From positions 1 through 58,494 of the forward strand of contig NZ_JPRD01000001.1 of the NCBI RefSeq assembly GCF_000817815.1: 58,494 nucleotides of DNA, in the 5' to 3' direction. The notes beneath the pieces were generated by a model. The model made no database searches and was not told the DNA's origin. It saw nothing but the letters and a program-made list of their open reading frames with translations. Source of the DNA: Vibrio owensii CAIM 1854 = LMG 25443. Its GTDB lineage: Bacteria > Pseudomonadota > Gammaproteobacteria > Enterobacterales > Vibrionaceae. A program made the translations under genes and the position numbers. Below, piece after piece: positions 23,420-34,853 of this stretch (position 1 is the stretch's first letter; the number at the start of each line of letters is the position of its first letter).

Positions 23420-24742
23420 TTATAAGGACTTTTCAAACAGTGCCATCGATTCTAGATGGCTGGTATGAGGGAACATGTCCAGCATACCTAATTTGGTTAA
23501 TTGGTAGCCTTGCTCCAGCAAGCTCTGGCTATCCCTTGCAAGGGTAGCAGGATTACACGAAACATAAACTACACGCTGTGCGCCAAGCGCAGAAACTTGA
23601 TCGATGATCCCACTCGCGCCAGCACGTGCCGGATCAAGCAGCACTTTGTCGAATTGTTCAGCCGCCCAAACTTGCCCTTCAAAATCTTGCTCAAGGTTAG
23701 CGTGATAAAATTGCGCGTTATTGATTTGGTTCAAAGATGCATTATTTGCCGCCTTTTCCACCATTTCTGCCACACCTTCTACGCCAACCACGTGTTTTGC
23801 ACGTTTTGCGATAGGTAAACTAAAGTTACCCAAGCCACAGAACAAATCTAACACTCGTTCGTCACTTTGTGGGTCTAACCACTCTACTGCCTGAGCGACC
23901 ATTTTCTGGTTTACCGCTTGGTTCACTTGAATAAAGTTATTTGGCGTAAATGGCACGGTGACACCCGCTTCTTGATAGAAAGGCACCTCACCTTCAATCA
24001 AATCAAGCTGATCGGTTTCTGGCATCAAGTAGAGCGATGCATCGTGACGCTTCGCCAATTCCACCAACGAGTTGGTTTCTTTTTCAGTCAGTTTGCTTAG
24101 ATGACGCAATGTGATGCATGGACCGTTGTCGCCTAGCACCAACTCTACGTGACCAAGTTGCTCTGGCTTCTTAAACGCTTTTAACGTCGAGTAGATTTCT
24201 GGCAATAGCGCATTTAACTCAGGTGCGAGCACTGGACAATCCGTCACTTGCGCGATTTGCTTACTCTGTTTCTTGCGGAAACCAAAGTGCAACTGACGAG
24301 TCTTTTTATCTACGAACAAGCTCACACGAGCACGGCGACGATAGCCAAGAGACTCTCCCAATACAGGCGCATCCAACTCGATATCACTGCCGGCAAATTT
24401 TCTCATCAACTGACTAAGCGTTTGCTGCTTGTGCGTCAATTGTTGGTCATAGTTCAGATGCTGCAGGTCACAGCCACCGCATTCATGGTAGTGCGGACAA
24501 AATGGCTCCACGCGAGCGTCACTCGGTTTAAGGATTTTAATCAACTTACCACGAGCGAACTTGCTCTTTTCTTCCATCAATTGGGTTACCACTTCCTCAC
24601 CCGGTAGCGCACCATCAATAAACAATGGTTTCTTCTTAAGGTAAGCAATGCCTGCGCCGTGGTGATCCAAACGCTCCACTTGTACCGCTTGGTGGCGGGT
24701 ATTCAGTTGCGTTTTCTTTTTAGGTTGAAAGATACGTGCCAT
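23420..24742 (-). CDS. rlmD: 23S rRNA (uracil-1939-C5)-methyltransferase RlmD
   Basis: RlmD (RumA) methylates U1939 of 23S rRNA. The 440-residue protein has an N-terminal TRAM domain (about 15-75), then an iron-sulfur cluster set in [13 protein letters not shown] near residue 82 with a fourth cysteine near TDCPVL. The methyltransferase domain has [15 protein letters not shown] and the catalytic [13 protein letters not shown] segment. It lies upstream of relA and diverges from barA, the order known from E. coli. Confidence 0.97.
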   Translation of the reverse strand: MARIFQPKKKTQLNTRHQAVQVERLDHHGAGIAYLKKKPLFIDGALPGEEVVTQLMEEKSKFARGKLIKILKPSDARVEPFCPHYHECGGCDLQHLNYDQQLTHKQQTLSQLMRKFAGSDIELDAPVLGESLGYRRRARVSLFVDKKTRQLHFGFRKKQSKQIAQVTDCPVLAPELNALLPEIYSTLKAFKKPEQLGHVELVLGDNGPCITLRHLSKLTEKETNSLVELAKRHDASLYLMPETDQLDLIEGEVPFYQEAGVTVPFTPNNFIQVNQAVNQKMVAQAVEWLDPQSDERVLDLFCGLGNFSLPIAKRAKHVVGVEGVAEMVEKAANNASLNQINNAQFYHANLEQDFEGQVWAAEQFDKVLLDPARAGASGIIDQVSALGAQRVVYVSCNPATLARDSQSLLEQGYQLTKLGMLDMFPHTSHLESMALFEKSL

Positions 24743-24934
24743 GCTCTGTGCCTGATTTGTGTCTAATTGCTCTACTGCTTCACTATTCTTGATTGCAGCC
24801 GTTGTGTGATTCGAGTGACTTGATTATGCTTACCGTTTATCCGGTGACGTCACTTCTTTGCTCAAGGCTTTATCGTGCGCTTGAGAAATAATGCGTTATT
24901 TTCCCATATCCAGACTCCGATGTAATTAGATAAC

Positions 24935-27733
24935 ATGACCAGATATGGCTTAAGAGCACGTGTAATTACACTAACTCTCGCTCCCACTCTCATTATTGGT
25001 TTATTACTGAGCGGCTTTTTCTCATTTAACCGCTACCAAGACCTCGAGAAACAAGTTATCACCACAGGCAATAGCATCATCGAACCGCTTGCGATTGCCA
25101 GTGAAACTCACCTACTTTCCGAAAGTCGCGAAGCCGTTCGTCGCCTTATCAGTTACGCCCACCGCAAAAACTCGAAACTGGTTCGTAGTATCGCGGTGTT
25201 CGATGAAAATCATGAGCTTTTCGTTACTTCTAACTTCCATCCCAATTTTGAAGCTCTGATGTTCCCGAAGGATAAGCCTATCCCTCAATTAGGCGATTCG
25301 GAAATCTTCGATAACTCGCTTATTCTGCGCGTGCCGATTCTATCTGAAGGTCACTATCTTTCGGAGCTCTCAAATGAGAATCAGGGCACAAAAGCCATCG
25401 GCTACATCGCTGTGGAAATGGATCTTTCGTCACTTCGATTACAGCAATACCAAGAAGTGTTCTCTGCGTTCTTGGTGTTGATCCTCGGCCTTGGTCTCGC
25501 GAGTGTGTTCGCCTCTCGCCTCATGCATGACGTAACCCAACCGATCACCCACATGAAGAACGTGGTTGACCGCATTCGTCGTGGTCACCTTGATGTGCGT
25601 ATCGAAGGCAAAATGCACGGTGAGTTAGACCAGCTGAAAAACGGTATCAACGCCATGGCGGTCTCGCTGTCGGAATACCACGTTGAGATGCAGCACAGTA
25701 TAGACCAAGCGACATCAGACTTACGTGAGACTCTGGAACAGCTAGAGATTCAGAACGTGGAGTTAGACATCGCGAAGAAGCGTGCCCAAGAAGCAGCACG
25801 TGTGAAATCCGAATTCTTAGCGAACATGTCTCACGAGCTTCGTACTCCGCTGAATGGTGTGATTGGTTTTACCCGTCAAATGCTGAAAACACAGCTTTCA
25901 AACAGCCAAACGGATTACTTGCAGACTATTGAGAAGTCCGCAAACAACCTACTGAATATCATCAACGACATCCTCGACTTCTCGAAACTGGAAGCCGGTA
26001 AGCTGGCACTGGAAAACATACCGTTTGAGTTTCGTGAAAGCTTAGAAGAAGTAATCAACCTACAAGCCACCAGCGCGCATGAGAAAGGTTTGGAAATCAC
26101 CTTGAAAGTGGATCCGAAAATCCCGCAAGGCTTGGTGGGTGACCCACTTCGTATCCAACAAATCCTCACTAACTTGGTCGGCAACTCCATCAAGTTTACT
26201 GAGCGCGGTAACATCGACATCAGCGTTGAGATGCGCTCACAATCTGGTGATTCGGTCGAACTGCAATTCATGGTGCGCGATACTGGTATTGGTATCTCCG
26301 AACGCCAGCAAGCGCAGTTGTTCCAAGCGTTTAGCCAAGCAGATGCAAGTATTTCACGTCGCTATGGTGGTACCGGTCTGGGTCTGGTTATCACTCAAAA
26401 ACTGGTAAGCCAGATGGGCGGTGAAATCAGCCTAACCAGTCGCCTACACCAAGGTTCTACCTTCTGGTTTACGGTTCGCTTGCACTCGACTGAAATGCCA
26501 ATGAGCGATCTGATTGAAGTCGAACTACTAACTGGTAAGCAATTGCTGTTGGTTGAACCAAACATGCAAGCGGCGTCAGTGACACAGCAGATCCTAAGCC
26601 AAGAAGGCATTCTGGTGACCTACCGCTCTTCGTTGCCAGAAAACGACGAGAACTACGATTACGTCTTGTTGAACTTGGCTGCCAACCAAACCTACGACGA
26701 ACAATCGGTAGCAGCTTGGATTGAACAAGCCAAACGCATGGCTCCGAGTGTGATCATGGGTACGCCAAGTACCGAATTGGCCCTGGCAGATCAAGTGATG
26801 AACGATCATCAGATCCAATGTCTGACCAAGCCATTATCACGCCGTAAGCTTTTACAAAGCCTGATCACGGACCATGTTGAAACACCACAAGCGGTAATTG
26901 CTCCAATTGATCCAGTGGTGAATGAACGCTTACCACTTACGGTGCTTGCGGTTGATGATAACCCTGCAAACTTGAAACTGATCTCTGCGCTACTAAAAGA
27001 GCGTGTAGAAACGGTAACGGCGTGCAGCAATGGTCAGCAAGCAGTGAATCTCGCGACTGAGAAGAAATACGACCTGATCTTCATGGATATTCAAATGCCA
27101 TTGATGGACGGAGTGACCGCTTGTCAGCACATTAAAGAGCTAGAGCTGAACAAAGACACCCCAGTGATTGCGGTAACCGCGCATGCCATGGCGGGCGAAC
27201 GTGACCGACTACTGGCAGCGGGTATGGATGACTACCTAACCAAGCCAATTGAAGAACATGTACTGCAACAGGTTTTGGTTCATTGGAACCCAAATACTTG
27301 TACTGAAAGTGTCGACAAAATCGCGCCTTCTTATGTCGAGCCTGTTGTGGAGACTGCGCCACCAGCACCAGAAAAACCACAGCAAGATGTCATCATCGAC
27401 TGGCAAGCAGCGTTGAAGCAGAGTGCCAACAAAGAAGACCTAGCCAAAGACATGCTGCGCATGCTGATTGATTTTATTCCTGAGGTGGAAGAAGTGGTCG
27501 ATCAAGCATTAGAGCAAGAAGACTTCTCGCGTGATGACCTTATCCATGTGGTGCATAAACTTCACGGCAGCAGCTCTTACTGCGGTGTGCCAAGATTGAA
27601 GTCATTGTGTGCAACCTTGGAACAAGCACTGCGCTCAGGGGCTAGCATTGAAGACATCGAGCCAGAAATGTTTGAACTGCAAGATGAGATGATAAAGGTT
27701 ACTAGCACCGCGAAACTCTATCTTGAGCAGTAG
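24935..27733 (+). CDS. barA: Hybrid sensor histidine kinase BarA (VarS)
   Basis: BarA phosphorylates the response regulator UvrY (VarA in vibrios), which drives the small RNAs that titrate CsrA. The 932-residue protein has a first transmembrane helix near residues 10-28, a periplasmic region, a second helix near 175-195 and HAMP. The HisKA domain has ANMSHELRTPLNG with His300 as likely phosphosite. An ATPase domain carries GTGLGLVITQKL. A pseudo-receiver follows (about 525-650), then a true receiver with Asp718 in FMDIQMPLMDG and a C-terminal HPt domain with His877 in HKLHGSSSYCG. It ends in a strong terminator. Its target CsrA is encoded about 24 kb away in this window. Confidence 0.97.
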   Translation: MTRYGLRARVITLTLAPTLIIGLLLSGFFSFNRYQDLEKQVITTGNSIIEPLAIASETHLLSESREAVRRLISYAHRKNSKLVRSIAVFDENHELFVTSNFHPNFEALMFPKDKPIPQLGDSEIFDNSLILRVPILSEGHYLSELSNENQGTKAIGYIAVEMDLSSLRLQQYQEVFSAFLVLILGLGLASVFASRLMHDVTQPITHMKNVVDRIRRGHLDVRIEGKMHGELDQLKNGINAMAVSLSEYHVEMQHSIDQATSDLRETLEQLEIQNVELDIAKKRAQEAARVKSEFLANMSHELRTPLNGVIGFTRQMLKTQLSNSQTDYLQTIEKSANNLLNIINDILDFSKLEAGKLALENIPFEFRESLEEVINLQATSAHEKGLEITLKVDPKIPQGLVGDPLRIQQILTNLVGNSIKFTERGNIDISVEMRSQSGDSVELQFMVRDTGIGISERQQAQLFQAFSQADASISRRYGGTGLGLVITQKLVSQMGGEISLTSRLHQGSTFWFTVRLHSTEMPMSDLIEVELLTGKQLLLVEPNMQAASVTQQILSQEGILVTYRSSLPENDENYDYVLLNLAANQTYDEQSVAAWIEQAKRMAPSVIMGTPSTELALADQVMNDHQIQCLTKPLSRRKLLQSLITDHVETPQAVIAPIDPVVNERLPLTVLAVDDNPANLKLISALLKERVETVTACSNGQQAVNLATEKKYDLIFMDIQMPLMDGVTACQHIKELELNKDTPVIAVTAHAMAGERDRLLAAGMDDYLTKPIEEHVLQQVLVHWNPNTCTESVDKIAPSYVEPVVETAPPAPEKPQQDVIIDWQAALKQSANKEDLAKDMLRMLIDFIPEVEEVVDQALEQEDFSRDDLIHVVHKLHGSSSYCGVPRLKSLCATLEQALRSGASIEDIEPEMFELQDEMIKVTSTAKLYLEQ

Positions 27734-27760
27734 ATAGTGACGTCATAAATCAGAGCAATA

Positions 27761-27790
27761 AAAAAGCCAGAGCATCGACTCTGGCTTTTT
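27761..27790. terminator. Bidirectional terminator between barA and acpS
   Basis: The 12-bp perfect stem AAAAAGCCAGAG / CTCTGGCTTTTT with a 6-nt loop can serve both barA and the leftward acpS transcript. Confidence 0.9.
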
Positions 27791-27823
27791 CGTATTCGGT
27801 TATTAATCCGTAGTCAGGCTAAG

Positions 27824-28204
27824 TTAGGATTCAAAAATCACCGTCGCAACGGCGTAATGACGCTCATCCGAAATAGACAGATGAACATGATTGACGCCCA
27901 TCGACTCAGCGATTTGTTTCGCCACACCGGATAAGGTCAATACTGGTTTACCAAACTCATCATTCGAAACCGTAAAATCATGAAAGGTCACGCCTTTTGC
28001 GATGCCAGTTCCTAACGCTTTTGAGGCCGCCTCTTTTACTGCGAAACGCTTCGCAAGGTAACGCCCTTTTTGCTTCAATTCAGCAAACTTTATCATTTCA
28101 TCTTGCGACAAAATGCGCTTTGCGAAGGGTTCACCAGTACGACCGAGCGCTTTTTCAATGCGCTCAATCTCTGCGATGTCAGTGCCTAATCCTAAAATTG
28201 CCAT
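27824..28204 (-). CDS. acpS: Holo-[acyl-carrier-protein] synthase
   Basis: AcpS transfers 4'-phosphopantetheine from CoA to apo-ACP. The 126 residues include the magnesium site [10 protein letters not shown] near residue 7 and the [16 protein letters not shown] motif near residue 53. It follows pdxJ by 12 bp and ends the recO-pdxJ-acpS group. Confidence 0.98.
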   Translation of the reverse strand: MAILGLGTDIAEIERIEKALGRTGEPFAKRILSQDEMIKFAELKQKGRYLAKRFAVKEAASKALGTGIAKGVTFHDFTVSNDEFGKPVLTLSGVAKQIAESMGVNHVHLSISDERHYAVATVIFES

Positions 28205-28216
28205 GCTTAAATCTGA

Positions 28217-28948
28217 TTACTTACGAGCCGCAACCATGATGGCTTTCATTTCTGCCACAGATTTTTCTAGACCATCGAAAACGGCACGACCAATGATCGA
28301 GTGACCGATGTTTAGCTCGTAGATTTCTGGCAGAGCTGCGATTGGTGCAACGTTGTGGTAAGTCAGACCGTGACCTGCGTTTACGATGATACCTAGGTCA
28401 TCAGCGTAGCTAGCGCCTGCTGCGATCTTCTTCAGCTCATCTTGCTGATCTTCTTCTGTTGTCGCATCAGCGTAGTGACCAGTGTGAAGCTCAATGTAAG
28501 GTGCGCCACAAGCTTTTGCCGCATCGATCTGTTGACGGTCAGCATCGATGAACAAAGATACTTTGATGCCTGCTTCGGTTAGCTTTTGCGTTGCTGCCTT
28601 CACTTTCTCAAGTTGGCCTACAACGTCCAGACCACCTTCTGTTGTCAACTCTTCACGTTTTTCAGGAACCAGACAAACGAACTCAGGCTTAGTTTGTAGC
28701 GCAATCTCAACCATCTCGTCCGTTACTGCCATTTCAAGGTTCATGCGAGTTTGAATGGTTTCACGTAGGATGCGAACGTCACGATCTAGGATGTGGCGAC
28801 GGTCTTCACGTAGGTGGATGGTAATACCGTCAGCACCCGCACGCTCTGCGATCTCAGCAGCATGAACTGGATCTGGGTATTTAGTACCACGTGCATTACG
28901 TAGAGTGGCAATATGGTCGATATTAACGCCTAAGTAGATTGAGCTCAT
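28217..28948 (-). CDS. pdxJ: Pyridoxine 5'-phosphate synthase
   Basis: PdxJ condenses 1-deoxyxylulose 5-phosphate with aminoacetone phosphate to form pyridoxine 5'-phosphate. The 243-residue TIM barrel starts with [21 protein letters not shown] and has HLREDRRHI near residue 46 and HTGHYADA near residue 175. Its ATG overlaps the recO stop as ATGA, so translation is likely coupled. Vitamin B6 synthesis also involves epd, at 56230. Confidence 0.98.
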   Translation of the reverse strand: MSSIYLGVNIDHIATLRNARGTKYPDPVHAAEIAERAGADGITIHLREDRRHILDRDVRILRETIQTRMNLEMAVTDEMVEIALQTKPEFVCLVPEKREELTTEGGLDVVGQLEKVKAATQKLTEAGIKVSLFIDADRQQIDAAKACGAPYIELHTGHYADATTEEDQQDELKKIAAGASYADDLGIIVNAGHGLTYHNVAPIAALPEIYELNIGHSIIGRAVFDGLEKSVAEMKAIMVAARK

Positions 28949-29676
28949 TTTCCGTTACTCCGTGCTCGATATGTCTGAATGAATAATTCGCGACTTTTTA
29001 AAGGTTTGCCGCCAAGATACGGCTTTAATGCCATACGTGTAAAGCGTTTCGCCGCTTTTAATTGCTCTTTAGTGACGAATCGCCGTTCACTAATCGCAAT
29101 CAATTCATTACCTAAAAATGTCAGGTTGTCGCGCCTTACTGAAGCTATGAATCCCTTTTGCTCACGATAGCGGTAAGTCATCTCAGGATCGACTGGCTCA
29201 CCTGTCCCGGCGCAATGCAAGAAATCGACGCCATAGCCCATTGAAGAAAGCAGAGCCAATTCAAAACGACGCAATCCCGGTTCAGGGTTGTCACTCTGAG
29301 CCAATTCCGTTAGTGCATGCAGATAATCATGAAACAGGGCTGGCATAGGCACTTCCGCCATTAACACGCGCCCGACCAATTCATTTACGTACATCGCGGA
29401 ATAAAGGTTTATCCCGAACAACGGCAAGCCTAAACTGATTGGCTCAGCCTGACGTAAGGTTTTCATCGAACCTTTTCCGGACCATTTCAGCAATAGCGGC
29501 GTGAAGGGCTGCAATGCCCCTTTCAGATTGGAGCGTTTGCTGCGCGCGCCTTTCGCCATCAACGTGATACGACCATACTCCTCGCTGAATACATCAAGGA
29601 TCAAGCTCGATTCACTGTAAGGGCGTCGGTGCAATACAAAGCAGCGCTGGAAGCCTTCTGAAGACTGGTTGCTCAT
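28945..29676 (-). CDS. recO: DNA repair protein RecO
   Basis: RecO works with RecR and RecF to load RecA onto SSB-coated DNA. The 243-residue protein has the N-terminal OB fold with [23 protein letters not shown] and the helical RecO domain, with [18 protein letters not shown] near residue 140. No zinc-finger cysteine set is evident, as in other gammaproteobacterial RecO proteins. It overlaps pdxJ by 4 bp. A terminator separates it from era. Confidence 0.96.
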   Translation of the reverse strand: MSNQSSEGFQRCFVLHRRPYSESSLILDVFSEEYGRITLMAKGARSKRSNLKGALQPFTPLLLKWSGKGSMKTLRQAEPISLGLPLFGINLYSAMYVNELVGRVLMAEVPMPALFHDYLHALTELAQSDNPEPGLRRFELALLSSMGYGVDFLHCAGTGEPVDPEMTYRYREQKGFIASVRRDNLTFLGNELIAISERRFVTKEQLKAAKRFTRMALKPYLGGKPLKSRELFIQTYRARSNGK

Positions 29677-29707
29677 TTCAATCAGTGTGCCTAAGTCGGT
29701 AATAAAA

Positions 29708-29733
29708 AATAAGGAGCCAAGCGGCTCCTTATT
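29708..29733 (-). terminator. Terminator downstream of era
   Basis: The perfect 11-bp arms AATAAGGAGCC (29708-29718) and GGCTCCTTATT (29723-29733) with loop AAGC are followed on the reverse strand by a T run. It lies in the 128-bp gap between era and recO. Confidence 0.8.
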
Positions 29734-29804
29734 CTAATCGATATTATATTTTAGTCGATGTTGGAACGAAGTGTCCTCGTTACCAAACGTACAAGCAACC
29801 AAAC

Positions 29805-30767
29805 TTATAGATCGTCGATGTAACCTAGTGAGCGCAGTGCACGTTCGTCGTCTGCCCAACCAGATTTCACTTTTACCCAAGTCTCTAGGTAAACCTTACG
29901 ACCGAATAGCTCTTCCATATCTAGACGTGCTTCACGACCAATTGTCTTGATCTTCTCGCCGCCTTTACCAATCACCATTTTCTTCTGACCATTACGTTCA
30001 ACAAGAATCAGGGCGTTGATATGGAAACCGTCCGTTTCTGGGTTGTAATCGAAACGCTCAATCTCAACCGTTACTGAATATGGCAGCTCTTCACCAGTAA
30101 AACGCATCAGCTTTTCACGCACGATTTCAGACGCCATGAAACGCTGAGAACGGTCGGTTACGTATTCTTCTGGGAAGTGATGCGTTGCTTCTGGCAAGTG
30201 ATCGCGAACGTGCTTGCGCAGTACGTCGATGTTCTTACCTTGCTTTGCAGAGATTGGCACAACGTCAACGAAGTCCATCTTCTTCGACATCTCGGCCATG
30301 TGCATCATCACTTCGTTACGATCTTGCACGTTGTCTACCTTGTTCACACAAAGCACAACAGGGAAGTTCGACTTTTGAAGCTTAGTCAGCACCATCTCAT
30401 CGTCTTTGGTCCAATGCGTACCGTCGACCAAGAAGAATACTAGGTTCACATCACTTAGAGATGAGTTGGCTGCACGGTTCATCAAGCGGTTAATCGCGCG
30501 CTTCTCTTCAATGTGAAGTCCCGGCGTATCTACGTAGATCGCTTGGTAATCACCATCGGTATCCACACCCATGATGCGGTGACGCGTCGTTTGCGGTTTA
30601 CGAGACGTGATCGAAATCTTCTGACCCAAGATTTTGTTCAGAAGCGTCGATTTACCTACGTTTGGACGACCAACAATCGCAATGAAGCCACAGTGTTGGT
30701 TCTCTGGTGAACTTACTTCACCGTGTGATGCGAAAAACGCATCAATGTCGAATTCGTTATCAGCCAT
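29805..30767 (-). CDS. era: GTPase Era
   Basis: Era binds the 3' end of 16S rRNA and checks 30S maturation. The 320-residue protein has G1 GRPNVGKST near residue 33, G3 DTPG near residue 80 and G4 NKVD near residue 142, then a KH domain with [13 protein letters not shown] near residue 265. It overlaps rnc by 8 bp, the standard rnc-era coupling. About 20 extra N-terminal residues relative to E. coli are encoded in frame. Confidence 0.98.
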   Translation of the reverse strand: MADNEFDIDAFFASHGEVSSPENQHCGFIAIVGRPNVGKSTLLNKILGQKISITSRKPQTTRHRIMGVDTDGDYQAIYVDTPGLHIEEKRAINRLMNRAANSSLSDVNLVFFLVDGTHWTKDDEMVLTKLQKSNFPVVLCVNKVDNVQDRNEVMMHMAEMSKKMDFVDVVPISAKQGKNIDVLRKHVRDHLPEATHHFPEEYVTDRSQRFMASEIVREKLMRFTGEELPYSVTVEIERFDYNPETDGFHINALILVERNGQKKMVIGKGGEKIKTIGREARLDMEELFGRKVYLETWVKVKSGWADDERALRSLGYIDDL

Positions 30768-31437
30768 TCGTTAATTGCTCAAGTGCCGTTTCTGCAGCCG
30801 CTTGTTCTGCCTTGCGGCGGCTGGTGCCTTTACCAATTACAGGCTTATCCACACCTGCTACGTCACACTCAACCGTGAACTCTTGGTTGTGCGCTTCACC
30901 TTTAATATTAGTCACTGTGTAGACAGGCAGCGGTTTTCTTCTGCCTTGCAGGAACTCTTGTAGGCGAGTTTTTGGATCTTTTTGTGATACACCAGGCTTA
31001 ATCGCCTCAAGACGCGAGTTGTACCAGCTCAGTACGATACCGCGAACTTGTTCAATATCACTATCAAGGTAAATCGCACCAATAATGGCTTCTACCGCAT
31101 CGGCTAGAATAGAGTCTCGGCGGAATCCGCCACTCTTCAATTCACCTGGACCTAATTTTAAATAATCTCCTAGATCGAATTCACGACCCAGTTCCGCCAA
31201 TGTGTGCCCACGAACCAAGGTCGCGCGCATACGGCTCATGTCACCTTCGTTCACTTTCGGGAAACGATGGTACAGATCATCAGCGATGACAAAACTTAAA
31301 ATTGAATCGCCCAGAAACTCAAGACGTTCATTGTGCTTACTATTGGCGCTGCGGTGAGTCAGCGCCAAGTTGATAAGCCCAGCATCCTTAAATTGGTAGC
31401 CGAGCTTTCTCTCTAGTTTCTCAATTGGAGAATTCAT
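30760..31437 (-). CDS. rnc: Ribonuclease III
   Basis: RNase III cuts double-stranded RNA, including rRNA precursors and sRNA-mRNA duplexes. The 225-residue protein has the signature [13 protein letters not shown] near residue 35 with the catalytic acidic cluster, a second acidic segment [14 protein letters not shown] near residue 112 and a C-terminal double-stranded RNA-binding domain with [18 protein letters not shown]. lepB is 20 bp upstream. Confidence 0.98.
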   Translation of the reverse strand: MNSPIEKLERKLGYQFKDAGLINLALTHRSANSKHNERLEFLGDSILSFVIADDLYHRFPKVNEGDMSRMRATLVRGHTLAELGREFDLGDYLKLGPGELKSGGFRRDSILADAVEAIIGAIYLDSDIEQVRGIVLSWYNSRLEAIKPGVSQKDPKTRLQEFLQGRRKPLPVYTVTNIKGEAHNQEFTVECDVAGVDKPVIGKGTSRRKAEQAAAETALEQLTNG

Positions 31438-31457
31438 ACTCTCTCGATATGTAATGG

Positions 31458-32357
31458 TTAGTGAATGCCACCGACGCGGTTAAAACGCACACCAGTTGGA
31501 ATCCATGAAGGTAGAACACTATCTGCGCCACGATCAAACTCGAAGCTGATCCAGATCGCAACAGCTTTACCGACTAAGTTTGCTTCTGGAACAAAGCCCC
31601 AGTAACGGCTGTCAGCACTGTTGTCACGGTTATCACCCATAACGAAGTACTGACCTTGTGGTACAACCCACTCGTTAACACCTGGACGTGGTTGGTAGTT
31701 CTGCACGCGGTCACGAGTTAATGGGTTCACCAAAATTTGGTGCTCAACTTCACCCAGTTTTTCATTCATCTGAATCAGAGGAATACCGTTTTGGATGAAT
31801 TGACTTTCTTCAACATTGTTCAGCTTAACTGGCTTACAAGATGACTCACCTTTCGATTGAATACATACCTGCTTATCCGCAGAGTAACGAACGGTATCAC
31901 CAGGCAAACCTACCACACGTTTAATGTAGTCAACGTTTGGCTGTGGTGGGTACTTGAATACCACGATGTCGCCACGCTCAGGCTTGCCAGTTTCCACTAG
32001 CTGCGTGCGCCATACCGGATCTTTCAATCCGTACGCGTATTTCTCCACCAAAATGAAGTCACCTACTAGTAGGGTTGGCATCATTGAGCCTGAAGGGATT
32101 TGGAACGGTTCATAGATAAAAGAACGTAATACCAATACGAATGCAATCACTGGGAAGATAGAAACGCTGTTCTCTACCCACCACGGTTGGCTTTCTACTT
32201 TTTGTAGCGTCACCGCATCCAGACCATTGGTTGTTTGCGCTTGGATCTCCGCTACTTTCGCTTGACGTTTTTTCGCAAACACCAGCTTTTCTAGTAGCCA
32301 AACTACGCCAGTTACCAAAGTCACGATAACTAGAATCAGTGAGAATGTATTCGCCAT
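31458..32357 (-). CDS. lepB: Signal peptidase I
   Basis: LepB cleaves signal peptides of exported proteins at the inner membrane. The 299-residue protein has two transmembrane helices (about 4-22 and 63-80), the nucleophile Ser91 in [10 protein letters not shown], the general base Lys146 in [12 protein letters not shown], and the [14 protein letters not shown] box. It lies between lepA and rnc as in E. coli. Confidence 0.98.
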   Translation of the reverse strand: MANTFSLILVIVTLVTGVVWLLEKLVFAKKRQAKVAEIQAQTTNGLDAVTLQKVESQPWWVENSVSIFPVIAFVLVLRSFIYEPFQIPSGSMMPTLLVGDFILVEKYAYGLKDPVWRTQLVETGKPERGDIVVFKYPPQPNVDYIKRVVGLPGDTVRYSADKQVCIQSKGESSCKPVKLNNVEESQFIQNGIPLIQMNEKLGEVEHQILVNPLTRDRVQNYQPRPGVNEWVVPQGQYFVMGDNRDNSADSRYWGFVPEANLVGKAVAIWISFEFDRGADSVLPSWIPTGVRFNRVGGIH

Positions 32358-32382
32358 TAAATTCCCTTATCTAAAAATACGA

Positions 32383-32410
32383 AAGTGAAAGAGCCGAAAC
32401 CCTTTCACTT
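32383..32410 (-). terminator. Possible attenuator hairpin between lepA and lepB
   Basis: The 9-bp arms AAGTGAAAG and CTTTCACTT enclose a 10-nt loop, followed on the reverse strand by an interrupted T-rich run. The stem is A/T-rich, so termination would be partial. Confidence 0.35.
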
Positions 32411-32461
32411 ATTTTACTATCTAACGTCTTATGACAGACAAGAGCACGAGATAGTTCAACT

Positions 32462-34255
32462 CTAGTCTTTACCAACGTGAAGAATTGCTAGGAACGCTTC
32501 TTGAGGCAGCTCTACGTTACCGATCTGCTTCATACGTTTCTTACCTTCTTTCTGTTTCTTCAGAAGTTTCTTCTTACGGCTCACGTCACCACCGTAACAT
32601 TTCGCGATTACGTTCTTACGTAGCTGTTTCACAGTAGAACGCGCGATGATGTGGTTACCGATAGCCGCTTGGATCGCGATGTCGAACATCTGACGAGGAA
32701 TGAACTCTTTCATTTTCTCAACAAGCTGACGACCACGAGTCTGAGACTGATCTTTGTGCGTAATCAACGCTAGCGCATCCACTTTGTCGCCGTTCAGTAG
32801 TACGTCTACACGTACCATGTTCGATGCTTCAAAGCGTTGGAAGTTGTAATCCAGAGACGCGTAGCCACGTGATGTCGACTTCAAACGGTCGAAGAAGTCC
32901 AGTACCACTTCTGCCATTGGGATGTCGTAAGTGATCGCAACTTGGTTACCATGGTAAACCATGTCCACCTGAACGCCACGCTTCTCAACACATAGTGTGA
33001 TTACGTTACCTAGGTAGTCCGCTGGTACTAGGATGTTACAGCGCGCGATAGGCTCACGGATCTCTTCGATGTCGTTAACCGCTGGCAGTTTTGCAGGGCT
33101 ATCAACGTATAGAGTCTCACCGTTAGTTTGTTCTACTTCGTAAACTACCGTTGGTGCCGTTGTAATCAGGTCGAGGTCGTATTCACGCTCTAGACGCTCT
33201 TGGATGATTTCCATGTGCAGCATGCCTAGGAAACCACAACGGAAACCAAAGCCTAGTGCTGCTGAGTTTTCTGGCTCGTAGAATAGCGATGCATCGTTTA
33301 GGCTAAGTTTACCTAGTGCGTCACGGAAGTTTTCGTAATCATCAGAAGATACTGGGAACAGACCCGCGTATACCTGAGGTTTTACTTTCTTAAAGCCTGG
33401 AAGTGGCTTCTCGCTGCCGTTTTTCGCTAGCGTCAGCGTATCACCTACTGGTGCGCCTAGGATGTCTTTGATACCACAAACTACCCAGCCTACTTCGCCA
33501 GTACGCAGAACATCAGTGTCCACTTGCTTAGGCGTGAAGATACCTAGACGATCCACACCCCAAGTTTGACCTGTGCTCATTACTTTGATCTTGTCGTTTT
33601 TCTTCAGTGAACCGTTTTTAATACGAACCAAAGAAACAACGCCAAGGTAGTTATCGAACCATGAGTCGATGATCAGCGCTTGAAGTGGCGCGTCTGGATC
33701 ACCTTCTGGTGCTGGAATTGCTGATACGATGTTTTCTAGAACGTCGTCAACACCTAGACCTGTCTTCGCAGAACAGCGGGTTGCTTCCATTGCATCGATA
33801 CCAACGATCTCTTCAATTTCTTCCGCTACACGCTCGGGATCAGCAGCTGGTAGGTCAATCTTGTTCAGGATTGGCACAACCTCTAGATCCATTTCGATTG
33901 CGGTGTAACAGTTAGCTAGGGTTTGAGCCTCTACACCCTGACCTGCGTCAACCACCAGTAGCGCGCCTTCACAAGCAGCTAGAGAACGTGATACTTCGTA
34001 CGCAAAGTCAACGTGTCCCGGAGTATCGATGAAGTTCAACTGGTACGTTTCGCCGTCTTTAGCGGTGTAGTTCAGCGTCACACTCTGAGATTTGATGGTG
34101 ATACCACGCTCACGTTCAAGATCCATAGAATCCAGAACCTGTGCGGCCATTTCACGATCGCTTAATCCACCACAAACTTGGATTAGACGGTCAGATAGGG
34201 TCGACTTACCATGGTCGATGTGGGCGATAATCGAAAAGTTACGAATGTGCTTCAT
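32462..34255 (-). CDS. lepA: Elongation factor 4 (LepA)
   Basis: LepA is a ribosome-associated translational GTPase implicated in initiation and 30S assembly. The 597 residues include G1 AHIDHGKST at the N-terminus, G3 DTPGHVDF near residue 77 and G4 NKID near residue 130, and the LepA-specific C-terminal domain ending [21 protein letters not shown]. lepB follows on the same strand. Confidence 0.98.
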   Translation of the reverse strand: MKHIRNFSIIAHIDHGKSTLSDRLIQVCGGLSDREMAAQVLDSMDLERERGITIKSQSVTLNYTAKDGETYQLNFIDTPGHVDFAYEVSRSLAACEGALLVVDAGQGVEAQTLANCYTAIEMDLEVVPILNKIDLPAADPERVAEEIEEIVGIDAMEATRCSAKTGLGVDDVLENIVSAIPAPEGDPDAPLQALIIDSWFDNYLGVVSLVRIKNGSLKKNDKIKVMSTGQTWGVDRLGIFTPKQVDTDVLRTGEVGWVVCGIKDILGAPVGDTLTLAKNGSEKPLPGFKKVKPQVYAGLFPVSSDDYENFRDALGKLSLNDASLFYEPENSAALGFGFRCGFLGMLHMEIIQERLEREYDLDLITTAPTVVYEVEQTNGETLYVDSPAKLPAVNDIEEIREPIARCNILVPADYLGNVITLCVEKRGVQVDMVYHGNQVAITYDIPMAEVVLDFFDRLKSTSRGYASLDYNFQRFEASNMVRVDVLLNGDKVDALALITHKDQSQTRGRQLVEKMKEFIPRQMFDIAIQAAIGNHIIARSTVKQLRKNVIAKCYGGDVSRKKKLLKKQKEGKKRMKQIGNVELPQEAFLAILHVGKD

Positions 34256-34382
34256 AGATTTAGGGTGACTAACTCTTTACAAATAGGGACAGTAAGAAAG
34301 CCGTCTGTTGACGGCATTTCAATCAAGTTGGCAGATTCTACCCAATTTCGTTAACGGGCGCACCTTATTTAAAGTCTAGAAC

Positions 34383-34853
34383 TTATTGAATAGGTTCACC
34401 GAGAACTCGAATGAGGGTGACTTGGCGTTTTGACTCATCTTCTAGTGGGCGTGACACACGTTTTGCGAGCCACATGCCACCTGCTGCGAACAATACCGAA
34501 GCTAGGATGGTAATGCCCTCACCGCCTGCGGTTAAAGGTACTAGCAGGAAGTTGCCAATTACAGCACCGAGAATCAAACCAAACAAAGGAAGAAGGTAGA
34601 CCGCCATAGCTGATTTGATAAGGCTTGCTTCGGGGAAACCAATTTCCACGACCTGACCAACTTTGACGGATTTTGGGGTACGCAAATGCCACGACAGCGT
34701 TTTGTTACCGATGGCTTTGGTAACCACGCCAGTGCCGCAACTTTTTTGCGATGAACAGCTGCTGCAACTGGTCTGTTGCTCGCAGCTGAGATCGACATCA
34801 TATTGCTGACCGTGACGATGAACCCCCGTCACGGTAGCCAATGCAGTCATCAT
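34383..34853 (-). CDS. rseC: SoxR-reducing/RseC family protein
   Basis: RseC is an inner-membrane protein; in E. coli it has a minor positive effect on sigma-E and takes part in SoxR reduction. The 156-residue protein has a cysteine-rich N-terminus (CEQQTSCSSCSSQKSCG at residues 24-40), suggesting an iron-sulfur or redox site, and two transmembrane helices at about 78-96 and 102-122. Its start overlaps the rseB stop as ATGA. Confidence 0.94.
   Translation of the reverse strand: MMTALATVTGVHRHGQQYDVDLSCEQQTSCSSCSSQKSCGTGVVTKAIGNKTLSWHLRTPKSVKVGQVVEIGFPEASLIKSAMAVYLLPLFGLILGAVIGNFLLVPLTAGGEGITILASVLFAAGGMWLAKRVSRPLEDESKRQVTLIRVLGEPIQ

Noticed and set aside
24844..27745. The 8-bp palindrome TGACGTCA on both sides of barA (24845-24852 and 27738-27745)
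   Set aside because: Two 8-bp matches 2.9 kb apart are compatible with chance, and there is no sign of an inserted element.
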